A stretch of DNA of 9,072 nt from Promethearchaeota archaeon (GCA_016839865.1 JAEOTN010000499.1:1-9072); one strand, 5' to 3'. Shown: positions 1 to 7,016, counted from the first letter of the stretch. The notes: a model not told the origin generated them from the letters alone. A program made the numbers and translations.

Positions 1-173
1 ATCCCCCCTCTGCTGGGAGTGCATTGTGGTGCACAACTATAGTGATGAGTGAATAGAATACCTTCTTCCGCTAATTTATCAATGTTAGGGGTTTTAACGG
101 GTTTTCCATAACACCCAAAATACGTGCCCGTATCATGTGTAATAACAAAAATGATGTTGGGCGATAATTTCAT
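1..173 (-). CDS. Sulfatase (type I, formylglycine-dependent), N-terminal part only
   Basis: Only the first 57 codons lie in the window; the gene runs off the left edge. I translated it by hand from the ATG at 173. It opens with the sulfatase core strand PNIIFVITHD (residues 5-14), then GCYG (20-23), TPNIDKLAEEGILF (28-41) and CAPQCTPSRGG (47-57). C-T-P-S-R-G (51-56) is the signature in which Cys51 is converted to formylglycine, the catalytic residue that attacks sulfate esters. Asp14 is an expected metal ligand; the usual Asp-Asp pair is His-Asp here, a form I associate with heparan N-sulfatase-like members. No signal peptide precedes the core strand, so the enzyme is probably cytoplasmic. 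Its ATG overlaps the stop of the upstream ceramidase-like gene (ATGA, 170-173), implying one mRNA and translational coupling. Family call is firm; substrate (sulfated sugar or lipid) is unknown. Confidence 0.9.
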   Translation of the reverse strand, partial: MKLSPNIIFVITHDTGTYFGCYGKPVKTPNIDKLAEEGILFTHHYSCAPQCTPSRGG

Positions 174-1567
174 ACGGATTCTGCTTCCTTCAACAACTCG
201 TAATAATTTTTCCTAACATATTCTCCCGCTAACGGTGAAAATGAGGTAAACGCCTCATATCCACCATCAGTGATGTATTCATTTAATGGGAGCAAATATC
301 CGATCCAATCATTGGAATTTTGGAATATGAAAGTACTTTCTCTATTTAACGGTGATGTTTCATATATTTCTTCACCTATATCCTCGAATAATTCTCCAGG
401 AATTCCAGTAATTGATACAGATTTTCCTTTTGAGCCGATTTTTACATATTGAACTGCAGTTTCAGCGACTAATTTCCCATTTCTTCGTTCTATTGAGAAT
501 CCAGGAAAGTTAGGCTTTTTCGATTTACTCATAACTAATGGAATCTGAATAAGAAATAATTTCTTGAAGATGAATTTCAACCGATTTGCCAGCCAAACTT
601 TGGATCTATATTTCGTGAAATCTTTCATAGGCATGTAAAATTTACGTAAATACGCCGAAAATGTCGGCTTGGTTATATAATCTTCCTTCTTTAGCGATCT
701 ATACAGGTCATATGCTTTTTCTGCAAGAGTAAAACCTAGTTTTTTGGTGTGTTCGTAGGTTCCATATTGCTGGTAAATTTCGTTTTCATTGAATTGGCTA
801 TTAGGTTCCCCAGCTAATTTATCATATTCCGTGCCACAAGTGGTAATTGGATTGATATCTGCACATGGGGCAGTAAAATACGCCACATTCAGTTCTGAAA
901 TAGCCTCTAAGTGCGTGACTAATCGACCAGGATAATCTGCTGATAATTTATCGATACTGAAATTTAAAGATGTCGGATGAGATGAGTAGGTAACAATTGT
1001 TCCAATATTCTCTTTTGTTTTTGCATTTTCGAATACAATTATCCCTAAATCTGATTTAGATAAACGACGTGGATGTCTTCGGTTAATTATCAAATTATCT
1101 TCGATTCTTTTCTTCTTCCACGCGATACTACATTGCCTTAGATTTGGTGTGATTTTGTCAATTAAATCAAGTAAACGGTTTGTAATCCACACATTATACT
1201 TATCATCAGCATAATAGGAACCGAACATAACTCCTTTTAAAACCCCGATAAAACCCCCACTGAATTGAAATTCACCCCCTTGATCAAAACTCTTATGAGT
1301 ATGTGTCGCATGGATAAGAACATTCTCGGGAGGAATCCCAAATCGATTTTGGATTTTAGATTTTATATAATTAGTAAATGCAATCGGTAATTTGAGAAAA
1401 TCAGCAGTAATTAGAACCAAGTATTCTCCGCTCTCTTCTAAAAGGAATACCGATCCGTGTATATCATCATATTTTCCTAAACATTTTACAATAGGAGTGT
1501 ACCCTGCCAACGTTCGACCTCTATAATCATCTGGGGTCAAATTGACACGACCAAATGCAGCTTTCAT
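170..1567 (-). CDS. Neutral/alkaline ceramidase N-terminal-domain protein, probably not a true ceramidase
   Basis: This 465-residue protein matches the neutral/alkaline ceramidase N-terminal domain family (zinc amidohydrolase fold). The start GRVNLTPDDYRGRTLAGY (6-23) corresponds to the family's G-x-a-x-x-d-I-T-P...aGY opening. HATHTHKS (86-93) resembles the HTHSG zinc motif: His89 matches the zinc ligand and His91 its phosphate-site partner. His197 (YSSHPT), Glu392 (GELFEDIG) and Tyr437 (GGYEAF) fit the other ligands. In Pseudomonas ceramidase the nucleophilic Ser lies in a GDVSPN motif; here the matching stretch is ADINP (236-240), with Asn239. The C-terminal domain of full-length ceramidases is missing and no signal peptide is seen. 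A basic-hydrophobic stretch at about 327-347 could touch membranes. First gene of a leftward pair with the sulfatase; no Shine-Dalgarno, probably leaderless. Likely a hydrolase of glycoconjugates, exact substrate unknown. Confidence 0.85.
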   Translation of the reverse strand: MKAAFGRVNLTPDDYRGRTLAGYTPIVKCLGKYDDIHGSVFLLEESGEYLVLITADFLKLPIAFTNYIKSKIQNRFGIPPENVLIHATHTHKSFDQGGEFQFSGGFIGVLKGVMFGSYYADDKYNVWITNRLLDLIDKITPNLRQCSIAWKKKRIEDNLIINRRHPRRLSKSDLGIIVFENAKTKENIGTIVTYSSHPTSLNFSIDKLSADYPGRLVTHLEAISELNVAYFTAPCADINPITTCGTEYDKLAGEPNSQFNENEIYQQYGTYEHTKKLGFTLAEKAYDLYRSLKKEDYITKPTFSAYLRKFYMPMKDFTKYRSKVWLANRLKFIFKKLFLIQIPLVMSKSKKPNFPGFSIERRNGKLVAETAVQYVKIGSKGKSVSITGIPGELFEDIGEEIYETSPLNRESTFIFQNSNDWIGYLLPLNEYITDGGYEAFTSFSPLAGEYVRKNYYELLKEAESV

Positions 1568-1684
1568 GAGAAAAAGTTAGTTTTATTAATTTTTAATGAT
1601 TTCAGTTAAGATTCGTAATGAAAAACAAAACATCGCTAGTTTTATGGTGCAAATATTCTAATACAAAACTGAGAACTGTTATGT
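1568..1684. promoter_or_regulatory. Divergent promoter region, ceramidase-like/sulfatase pair versus beta-mannosidase
   Basis: These 117 bp separate two divergent start codons. On the minus strand an AT-only tract (about 1581-1597, read ATTAAAAATTAATAAAA) is centred some 22 bp before the ATG at 1567, a TATA-box position for a leaderless or near-leaderless mRNA. On the plus strand AAATATTCT (1651-1659) lies about 30 bp before the ATG at 1685. No Shine-Dalgarno is visible before either start. Box positions are read by eye; actual initiation sites are inferred. Confidence 0.5.
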
Positions 1685-4291
1685 ATGGATACCCAGCCAG
1701 TTGTAACAATGCCATTAAATGATAACTGGAAAATTGTTCAGAAGGAAAAAGTAATCAGCCTTTCATGTAGTGTTCCAGAAACAATTTTTGAATCTCTCAT
1801 CAAGCATGGTGTGATTTCTGATCCGTTCTATGGCAATGAAGAACATAATGTATCTTGGGTGTATGAAGCAGATTGGACCTATGAGAAATGGTTCGATCTA
1901 GACACGAAATTTCTCTCATACTCTTCAATAAAAATACGATTTCATGGATTGGATACAACTGCTGAAGTATTTTTGAATGGAAAAAGTATCGGAAAAACTG
2001 AAAATATGTTCAGGATATATGAATTCGACATCAAATCCATTGCAAAATCCACGGATAATCATTTGGTAGTCAAATTTATTAGCCCTGTCAATTCTGCACG
2101 AGTGAAGAAAAAACAGTGGAAAGATAACTTATCAACCGGTTTGAATACAGCCATTCCAGGAGTCCCATATCTACGTAAAGCTCAATATAGCTTTGGATGG
2201 GATTGGGGTCCAAAGTTACCCGATATTGGGATTTGGAAGGATGTGGAAATAGTTTGTAGTGATGGGGTGTCTATTGAGTACGTACATCCTCGTTGCTACT
2301 ATTTCTATGATAAGGAAATCGGTGAACAGGAAAAAACACAACCAATGATCAAAGTAGCTAAGATTGAAACCGATATAGTTCTGAACAATATTGATTCTCA
2401 TTCATATGTGCTGCAGTTACGAGTTTTTACACCTTCAGGTAAAGAATTCCAGAAGAATATTGTGACTCAAAAGAATGAGGAAACCATTGAGATACTTATA
2501 GAGAATCCAGAATTGTGGTGGACTCATGATCTTGGAGAACCACTACTGCACTCATTGGAAGTTATTATCGCAGAAAAAGATATAATATTACACACAAAAA
2601 CTCTCACAATTGGATTACGTGATATTCAGTTGGTCAGAGAAGAAGATAAATGGGGAGAGACTTTCTATTTTCGATTGAATGGTTTACCAGTGTTCGCAAA
2701 AGGAGCAAACTGGATTCCTATTGATAGTTTTATCCCGCGAGGTGAGAAATTAGGATTATATCACATGAATTTGCAATATTCAAAAGATGCTAATTTTAAT
2801 TGCATTCGTGTGTGGGGAGGGGGTATTTTTGAAACAGATGAATTTTACAATCATTGCGATCAATTAGGGTTATTAGTGTGGCAGGATTTCCCGTATGCTT
2901 GTGCTGTGTATCCTTTCTTTGATCCAGAATTTTTAGATAATGCTATTGAGGAAGCAAGACAAAATATCATACGGTTACGCCATCATGCCAGTTTAGCCTT
3001 ATGGTGCGGAAATAATGAGATAGAAGCACTATTTGACGGTCTAATACTTTTATTTTCCCGGGGATTTTTCAAAAAACGAAAATACAAGACCCACTATATC
3101 AAATTTTTCGAAGAAATTCTTCCTCGACTAGTTACACAATATGATCCACAACATGCTTATTGGCCTAGTTCTCCTTCGAATGGAGGATATTCTAGTTATT
3201 TAGGTGGTGGTTTATTACGATCTCAAAAAAATGGGTATGGAGATAAACATTACTGGGGCGTTTGGCATGGAGGAAGACCATTCTCATCATATAGAAAACA
3301 AGATACTCGTTTCATGTCTGAGTACGGGTTTGAGAGTTTTCCTGATATGCGGACAATTGCTGAATTTTGCCCAAAGGACCAATTGAATATGTTTTCCTCA
3401 ATAATGGAAAATCATCAAAAAAATTCTGCTGGTAATAAGAAGATTCTTAATTACATGAAGAAACGATTTTCTATTCCAAAAGACTTTGGGAAGCAAGTAA
3501 TCTTATCCCAGATCACTCAAGCAGAAGCAATGAAATATGGTGTGGAGCATTGGAGACGTAATAAGAATGATCACCATTGTATGGGTTCTCTTTACTGGCA
3601 ATTGAATGATTGTTGGCCAGTAGCTAGTTGGAGTTCGTTAGATTATTATGGTAGATGGAAAGCTCTTCATTATTTTGCACGAAGATTTTATGCGCCCTTA
3701 TTACCAAGTATATTGGAATTCGATGATTGTATTGAATTTTGGGTTAGTAATGACACTAATATAAATCAAACCGTTTCACTCTCCTACTCGGTGTGTAATG
3801 CAGAGGAGGTTATAACAGCAAGAAATGAAGAATATACTGGAGAAACTCATGTAATTCCAGCACTATCTTCTCAACTTATAGTAGTTCAGGAAATTAAGAC
3901 CAAATCAAAAGGGCAAGGTCAACAAATTATCTTTGTTCGAATCAAAGATGAGACTGGAGAGGTTCATGAAAATTTCCATCTTCTTGGGCGTCCGGGAGAA
4001 TTTTATTTGCGTAAACCAGAATTACAAATGTTCTTGATAGAAGAGGAACAATTATCAAAAAATTCGTGCAAAATTCGAATTAAGAATGATGTAATTGCTC
4101 CATATGTGTTTATTGAATCTAAAATTTTCGATATAAGTCCCTCGGATAATTATTTTTCAATGGATTTCAATTCTGAAAAAAAAATCACGGTGAAGTTAAA
4201 CTCATTTATACATAAAGGCGAAAATTTGAATGAAAAAGAGATATTTGAATCCTTACAAATAAAATCTCTTTGGGATCTTCGAGACCATTAA
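1685..4291 (+). CDS. Glycoside hydrolase family 2, beta-mannosidase type
   Basis: The 868-residue protein has the full layout and usual length of GH2 beta-mannosidases, which remove terminal beta-linked mannose from oligosaccharides. An N-terminal sugar-binding beta-sandwich (about 10-195) includes GLDTTAEVFLNGK (88-100) and SFGWDWGPKLPDIGIWKDV (169-187), a near-diagnostic beta-mannosidase stretch. An immunoglobulin-like domain follows (about 196-315), then the TIM barrel with FAKGANWIP (337-345), IRVWGGGIFE (374-383), WQDFPYAC (399-406), the acid/base Glu445 in CGNNE and the nucleophile Glu546 in MSEYGFESFP. GSLYWQLNDCWP (634-645) closes the barrel, and beta-rich domains make up the rest. 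No signal peptide, so a cytosolic enzyme acting on imported or internal glycans. The start at 1685 suits a TATA-like box 30 bp upstream; Met9 is a weaker alternative. It is divergent from the sulfatase pair, suggesting a shared role in glycoconjugate breakdown. Confidence 0.93.
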   Translation: MDTQPVVTMPLNDNWKIVQKEKVISLSCSVPETIFESLIKHGVISDPFYGNEEHNVSWVYEADWTYEKWFDLDTKFLSYSSIKIRFHGLDTTAEVFLNGKSIGKTENMFRIYEFDIKSIAKSTDNHLVVKFISPVNSARVKKKQWKDNLSTGLNTAIPGVPYLRKAQYSFGWDWGPKLPDIGIWKDVEIVCSDGVSIEYVHPRCYYFYDKEIGEQEKTQPMIKVAKIETDIVLNNIDSHSYVLQLRVFTPSGKEFQKNIVTQKNEETIEILIENPELWWTHDLGEPLLHSLEVIIAEKDIILHTKTLTIGLRDIQLVREEDKWGETFYFRLNGLPVFAKGANWIPIDSFIPRGEKLGLYHMNLQYSKDANFNCIRVWGGGIFETDEFYNHCDQLGLLVWQDFPYACAVYPFFDPEFLDNAIEEARQNIIRLRHHASLALWCGNNEIEALFDGLILLFSRGFFKKRKYKTHYIKFFEEILPRLVTQYDPQHAYWPSSPSNGGYSSYLGGGLLRSQKNGYGDKHYWGVWHGGRPFSSYRKQDTRFMSEYGFESFPDMRTIAEFCPKDQLNMFSSIMENHQKNSAGNKKILNYMKKRFSIPKDFGKQVILSQITQAEAMKYGVEHWRRNKNDHHCMGSLYWQLNDCWPVASWSSLDYYGRWKALHYFARRFYAPLLPSILEFDDCIEFWVSNDTNINQTVSLSYSVCNAEEVITARNEEYTGETHVIPALSSQLIVVQEIKTKSKGQGQQIIFVRIKDETGEVHENFHLLGRPGEFYLRKPELQMFLIEEEQLSKNSCKIRIKNDVIAPYVFIESKIFDISPSDNYFSMDFNSEKKITVKLNSFIHKGENLNEKEIFESLQIKSLWDLRDH

Positions 4292-4299
4292 CAATAGTA

Positions 4300-5184
4300 T
4301 TAATCAGACATCTTACGCAGAGAAACCATAGGTGTTCCTTTTTCTTTTATCATATAGTCATACACGGATTTCCAGATCTTGTTTTCTACCCACTTGTTTT
4401 CGAAGTTGTTTATCCCTGTCCAATTTTCTAATGCCTCTAGTAACTGTTTTTTAGATATATCTAAGGAATCAACATAATTCAGTTCCATCAATACGGTTTT
4501 AATGTTGATCTCGATGTCCCCTTCAATATCTAAGAGATTTATTGGATCTTCACGTTTAAGAAAGGTCATATCATACATGTGGAATATTCTAATTAGCTCT
4601 TTTATTGGTTCTGGATGATCATCAACCCTAATATCCACCCATCGGTCAGTATAGCCACCAAATCCCCCTTTGTTTCGGACAATAAGTAAAGAAGCTGATT
4701 GTTTTCCACGAACATCCCCACGCTCCGGTTGATCTGCAGCAATTAGCACAGCTATAAGTTTATCAGCAAGATCACCAGTTGTACTCTCAAAAGCTAAAGC
4801 CATATCATTTAAAGTTCGTTCATCTACCAATATATTTCCTTGACAACTATAATTTTTTCCCACAATATGATTAGCAAAGTAAAAACATTGACTACCAGTC
4901 CAAGCGGACGCTTTACCAGATTTATCAATTACCGCCAATTGTCTATGATCTTTCTTCTCATCATCTTTTAACAATTCACCGATAACTTCATCCGGAGTCA
5001 TTCCTTTGTTTAGCAGTAGTAAACCTCGTGGTCCAAAAGATGTATTCACGTCTGCTTGAGTTGCAACTGCACCTACATTAGATTTTGCCCATGGGACAAT
5101 CTGACCTACACAAGGAAATTTTGATTGGACTGCAACACCAAAATCTCCTGATTTCGGATCATATGCTACAATAGAAAATGTCAT
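4300..5184 (-). CDS. DUF1028 family protein with a peptidoglycan-binding-like C-terminal domain
   Basis: With the ATG at 5184 the protein has 294 residues and starts MTFSIVAYDPKSGDFGVAVQ, the standard opening of DUF1028 proteins. Other family marks are AVATQADVNTSFGPRGL (39-55), AWTGSQC (94-100) and ERGDVRGKQSASLL (154-167). I recall the family as having an N-terminal-nucleophile (Ntn) hydrolase-like fold; with this start, Met removal would leave Thr2 as N-terminal residue, the expected nucleophile position. The C-terminal part (about 230-282, LNYVDSL...LENWTGINNFENKWV) resembles the small peptidoglycan-binding-like domain often fused to DUF1028. A GTG at 5211 would add nine residues, but it lies in the presumed TATA box and the extension has no family counterpart. 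No signal peptide. Substrate and pathway are unknown; the link to neighbouring glycan enzymes is positional only. Confidence 0.88.
   Translation of the reverse strand: MTFSIVAYDPKSGDFGVAVQSKFPCVGQIVPWAKSNVGAVATQADVNTSFGPRGLLLLNKGMTPDEVIGELLKDDEKKDHRQLAVIDKSGKASAWTGSQCFYFANHIVGKNYSCQGNILVDERTLNDMALAFESTTGDLADKLIAVLIAADQPERGDVRGKQSASLLIVRNKGGFGGYTDRWVDIRVDDHPEPIKELIRIFHMYDMTFLKREDPINLLDIEGDIEINIKTVLMELNYVDSLDISKKQLLEALENWTGINNFENKWVENKIWKSVYDYMIKEKGTPMVSLRKMSD
4335..4350 (+). terminator. Possible T-rich terminator for the beta-mannosidase gene
   Basis: The plus strand here reads TTCCTTTTTCTTTTAT, 44 bp past the glycosidase stop. Archaeal RNA polymerase commonly stops on such T-rich tracts without a hairpin. 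The tract lies inside the 3' end of the convergent DUF1028 gene, because only 8 bp separate the two stop codons. The opposite transcript may end at the T9 on the minus strand (A run 4176-4184). Position only; no hairpin seen. Confidence 0.3.
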
Positions 5185-5243
5185 TTTTCTACTAACCAAT
5201 TGTATCTTCACGTTTTTTTAAGGATCGTTTTTTACACAGTAAT
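5185..5243. promoter_or_regulatory. Short divergent promoter between the DUF1028 gene and the 98-residue gene
   Basis: Only 59 bp separate the two ATGs. One AT-rich tract (plus strand GTTTTTTTAAGG, 5212-5223) lies about 33 bp before the leftward ATG at 5184 and about 27 bp before the rightward ATG at 5244. Both are suitable TATA-box distances for leaderless mRNAs, so one element may serve both directions. No Shine-Dalgarno is visible for either gene. Confidence 0.4.
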
Positions 5244-5540
5244 ATGAAAGAGAATCTAACAATTGAAGGTCTTCGAAAAGCAACTAATGATACCTTGAAA
5301 ATGGTGTTTAATGCAATAGATGATGCACCTGGTGTAGCAATTATAGGTGAACAAAAGCTAGCAGAACCACGTAAATGGGCATTATTGGGAGATGATCGCA
5401 CGAAATACGCTAAAATTATCAAAGAATGTGTAAATCTTGTTAAATTCAAAGAAGATAGTTACATCCCTTCAAAAAAGGATAAACTCCCTCTAAAAAAATG
5501 GAATAAGCTCGTCCAGAAAATCATCAAGTTGTTGAAATAA
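5244..5540 (+). CDS. Small lysine-rich protein of unknown function
   Basis: I do not recognise this 98-residue protein. It starts MKENLTIEGLRKATNDTLKM, which looks like a short helix pair, followed by a patterned stretch NAIDDAPGVAIIGEQKLAEP (23-42) with two possible beta-strand/turn elements and WALLGDDRTKYAKIIKE (45-61). The C-terminal third is strongly basic, with many lysines (KFKEDSYIPSKKDKLPLKKW, 67-86, then QKIIKLLK to the end). No signal peptide, membrane segment, Cys cluster or known motif is seen. The basic tail could bind nucleic acid or acidic partners, but that is speculation. It is probably real: it has a TATA-like box at a leaderless distance, codon use like its neighbours, a normal stop and a T/C-rich terminator-like tract after it. 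The overlapping minus-strand frame lacks such support. Confidence 0.6.
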   Translation: MKENLTIEGLRKATNDTLKMVFNAIDDAPGVAIIGEQKLAEPRKWALLGDDRTKYAKIIKECVNLVKFKEDSYIPSKKDKLPLKKWNKLVQKIIKLLK

Positions 5541-5625
5541 CCCACGATATTCCCAATTGATCCCTTTTTCCCATTATTTTTCCCAAAATTTTCACCCAAA
5601 TAACAAAAAGTTTCCCACATTTTGA
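5541..5625 (+). terminator. Pyrimidine-rich, probable terminator tract with spaced CCC triplets
   Basis: Directly after the 98-residue gene the plus strand becomes C/T-rich, with runs such as TTTTT (5565-5569) and ATTTTTCCC (5576-5584) of the type that end archaeal transcripts. CCC triplets start at 5541, 5552, 5562, 5570, 5582, 5595 and 5614. No stable hairpin and no open frame were found. The termination role is inferred from position and composition. Confidence 0.4.
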
Positions 5626-5662
5626 CCATTTCTTAATTTCGGTGAATTTGTGAAGCTTTCAG

Positions 5663-5673
5663 ACCTTGAAGGT
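5663..5673. promoter_or_regulatory. Perfect palindrome ACCTT-G-AAGGT next to the gdh TATA box
   Basis: An 11-bp perfect inverted repeat (5 bp arms, 1 bp centre) ends where the TATA box begins, in the position of the archaeal B-recognition element. A protein bound here would block TBP/TFB. The neighbouring Lrp/AsnC protein is the obvious candidate binder. Part of this site (TTCAGACCTTGAAGG) resembles a sequence in the lrp promoter. Confidence 0.4.
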
Positions 5674-5684
5674 TTTTATATAAG
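5673..5684 (+). promoter_or_regulatory. TATA box of the gdh operon
   Basis: TTTTTATATAAG is the best archaeal TATA box in the window. Initiation is expected about 25 bp downstream, near 5703-5707, leaving a leader of some 30-35 nt before the ATG at 5738. GGATGG (5723-5728), 9 nt before that ATG, is a weak Shine-Dalgarno candidate, so unlike its neighbours this operon seems to have a leadered mRNA. Confidence 0.7.
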
Positions 5685-5737
5685 TATTGTGATCTAATGA
5701 AGTACATCAAGAATTTTTATTCGGATGGAAATTAAAA

Positions 5738-7003
5738 ATGGTTGGAAAAAACGCAAAATCTCCCTTCGTTAACGCAGTTCAACAATTGAGGCTTGCTTGC
5801 GACTATCTCAACATTGAGGAGGATATTTTTAACTTTCTCAGCAGTCCGCAGCAAATTGTATCCGTAAGTGTTCCAGTGACAATGGACAATGGAAAAGTAG
5901 AGGTATTCGAAGGATATCGAGTACTTCACTCTAACGCTCGGGGACCCGGAAAGGGTGGAATTCGTTATTCTTTAGGGGTCGATATGGACGAAGTAATGGC
6001 TTTGGCTATGTGGATGTCATGGAAAACTGCGTGTGTAGGCATCCCTCTTGGAGGAGCAAAGGGTGGTGTTACATGTAATCCACGAAAAATGTCATTTCAA
6101 GAAAAAGAAAGATTGACAAGAAGGTTTGCAGCATCAATCATTGAAGTAATAGGTCCTGAAACCGATATTCCAGCACCTGATATGAATACAGGGCCTCAGG
6201 AAATGGCTTGGATTATGGATACTTATTCAATGGGTGTAGGTAAAACTGTACCTGGAGTAGTAACAGGAAAACCCATTGAGATTGGAGGTTCTTTGGGTAG
6301 AAATAGTGCTACAGGTGTGGGAGTATCATTCATGGTAAGAGAGCTTGCAAAGCGTAAAAAAGTCGATCTTAAGAAAATCGAGATTGTAGTTCAAGGTTTT
6401 GGGAATGTTGGCTCATGGGCAGCAAAAACTCTCCAGGGATGGGGTGCTAAAATTATTGCAGTTTCAGATATTTCTGGTGGATATTACAATCCTGAAGGAT
6501 TAGATATAGAGAAAATGTTCGATTATGTTCAAGAGCATCGCATTTTGGAAAAATATCCAGATAATAATATCAAGAAAATATCAAATAACGAGTTACTACA
6601 ATTAAAATGCGATTTTCTCTTACCATGCGCTTTGGAAAACCAAATCACTTCTCAGAACGCAGGCAAATTGCAGTGTAAATACATCGTAGAAGGGGCTAAC
6701 GGGCCTACGACGCCAGAAGCGGATGAAATATTGTTTAAGAAAGGTATAGATGTTATTCCCGATATCCTCGCAAACGCTGGTGGTGTAACTTGTTCTTACT
6801 TCGAATGGGTACAAGATCTTAGTGCATTACGCTGGTCTTTAGAACGAGTGAATGAGGAATTAGAAAAAATCATGTTAGATGCTTTTGACCAAGTTCATGA
6901 AATGAAGGAAAAAGAGAAAAAAATAAGCTATCGACTAGCAGCTTATCTTATCGCTGTAAATCGAGTAGCAGCGGCCGTTAAATACAGGGGGATCTATCCT
7001 TAG
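5738..7003 (+). CDS. gdhA: Glutamate dehydrogenase (Glu/Leu/Phe/Val dehydrogenase family), catalytic paralogue
   Basis: This 421-residue protein has the usual length of hexameric archaeal glutamate dehydrogenase, which interconverts glutamate with 2-oxoglutarate and ammonia using NAD(P). It aligns along its length with the Pyrococcus-type enzyme as I remember it. All key residues are present: Lys72 (GPGKGGIRY) and Lys96 (SWKTA) for substrate carboxylates, catalytic Lys108 (PLGGAKGG), Asp148 (PAPDMNT) for proton transfer, Asn346 (LANAGGV) and Ser353 in the C-terminal lobe. The Rossmann motif is GFGNVG (220-225), and the acidic Asp244 at the end of the second strand (AVSD) favours NAD, though this is not decisive. 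A clear TATA box lies upstream, and a second gdh gene follows 13 bp after the stop in the same operon. Leucine or another amino acid is less likely as substrate given the conserved lysines. Cytosolic. Confidence 0.96.
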   Translation: MVGKNAKSPFVNAVQQLRLACDYLNIEEDIFNFLSSPQQIVSVSVPVTMDNGKVEVFEGYRVLHSNARGPGKGGIRYSLGVDMDEVMALAMWMSWKTACVGIPLGGAKGGVTCNPRKMSFQEKERLTRRFAASIIEVIGPETDIPAPDMNTGPQEMAWIMDTYSMGVGKTVPGVVTGKPIEIGGSLGRNSATGVGVSFMVRELAKRKKVDLKKIEIVVQGFGNVGSWAAKTLQGWGAKIIAVSDISGGYYNPEGLDIEKMFDYVQEHRILEKYPDNNIKKISNNELLQLKCDFLLPCALENQITSQNAGKLQCKYIVEGANGPTTPEADEILFKKGIDVIPDILANAGGVTCSYFEWVQDLSALRWSLERVNEELEKIMLDAFDQVHEMKEKEKKISYRLAAYLIAVNRVAAAVKYRGIYP

Positions 7004-7008
7004 GAGGG
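7003..7008 (+). promoter_or_regulatory. Strong Shine-Dalgarno for the second gdh gene, overlapping the first gene's stop
   Basis: GGAGGG starts at the last base of the upstream TAG stop and lies 8-9 nt before the ATG at 7017. It fixes the start of the second gdh gene and indicates high translation from the shared mRNA, consistent with both proteins being made together. Confidence 0.85.
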
Positions 7009-7016
7009 AATATATC

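Noticed and set aside
270..452. Open frame of 60 codons on the plus strand inside the ceramidase-like gene
   Set aside because: It is antisense to a well-supported conserved protein, has no promoter or Shine-Dalgarno and no recognisable sequence.
1681..1683. ATG four bases before the glycosidase start
   Set aside because: It is out of frame with the GH2 protein; the ATG at 1685 gives the full conserved product.
5192..5449. Minus-strand open frame of 85 codons overlapping the 98-residue gene
   Set aside because: It overlaps the DUF1028 start region, has no promoter of its own, and its translation looks like an antisense shadow; the plus-strand frame has better promoter and terminator context.
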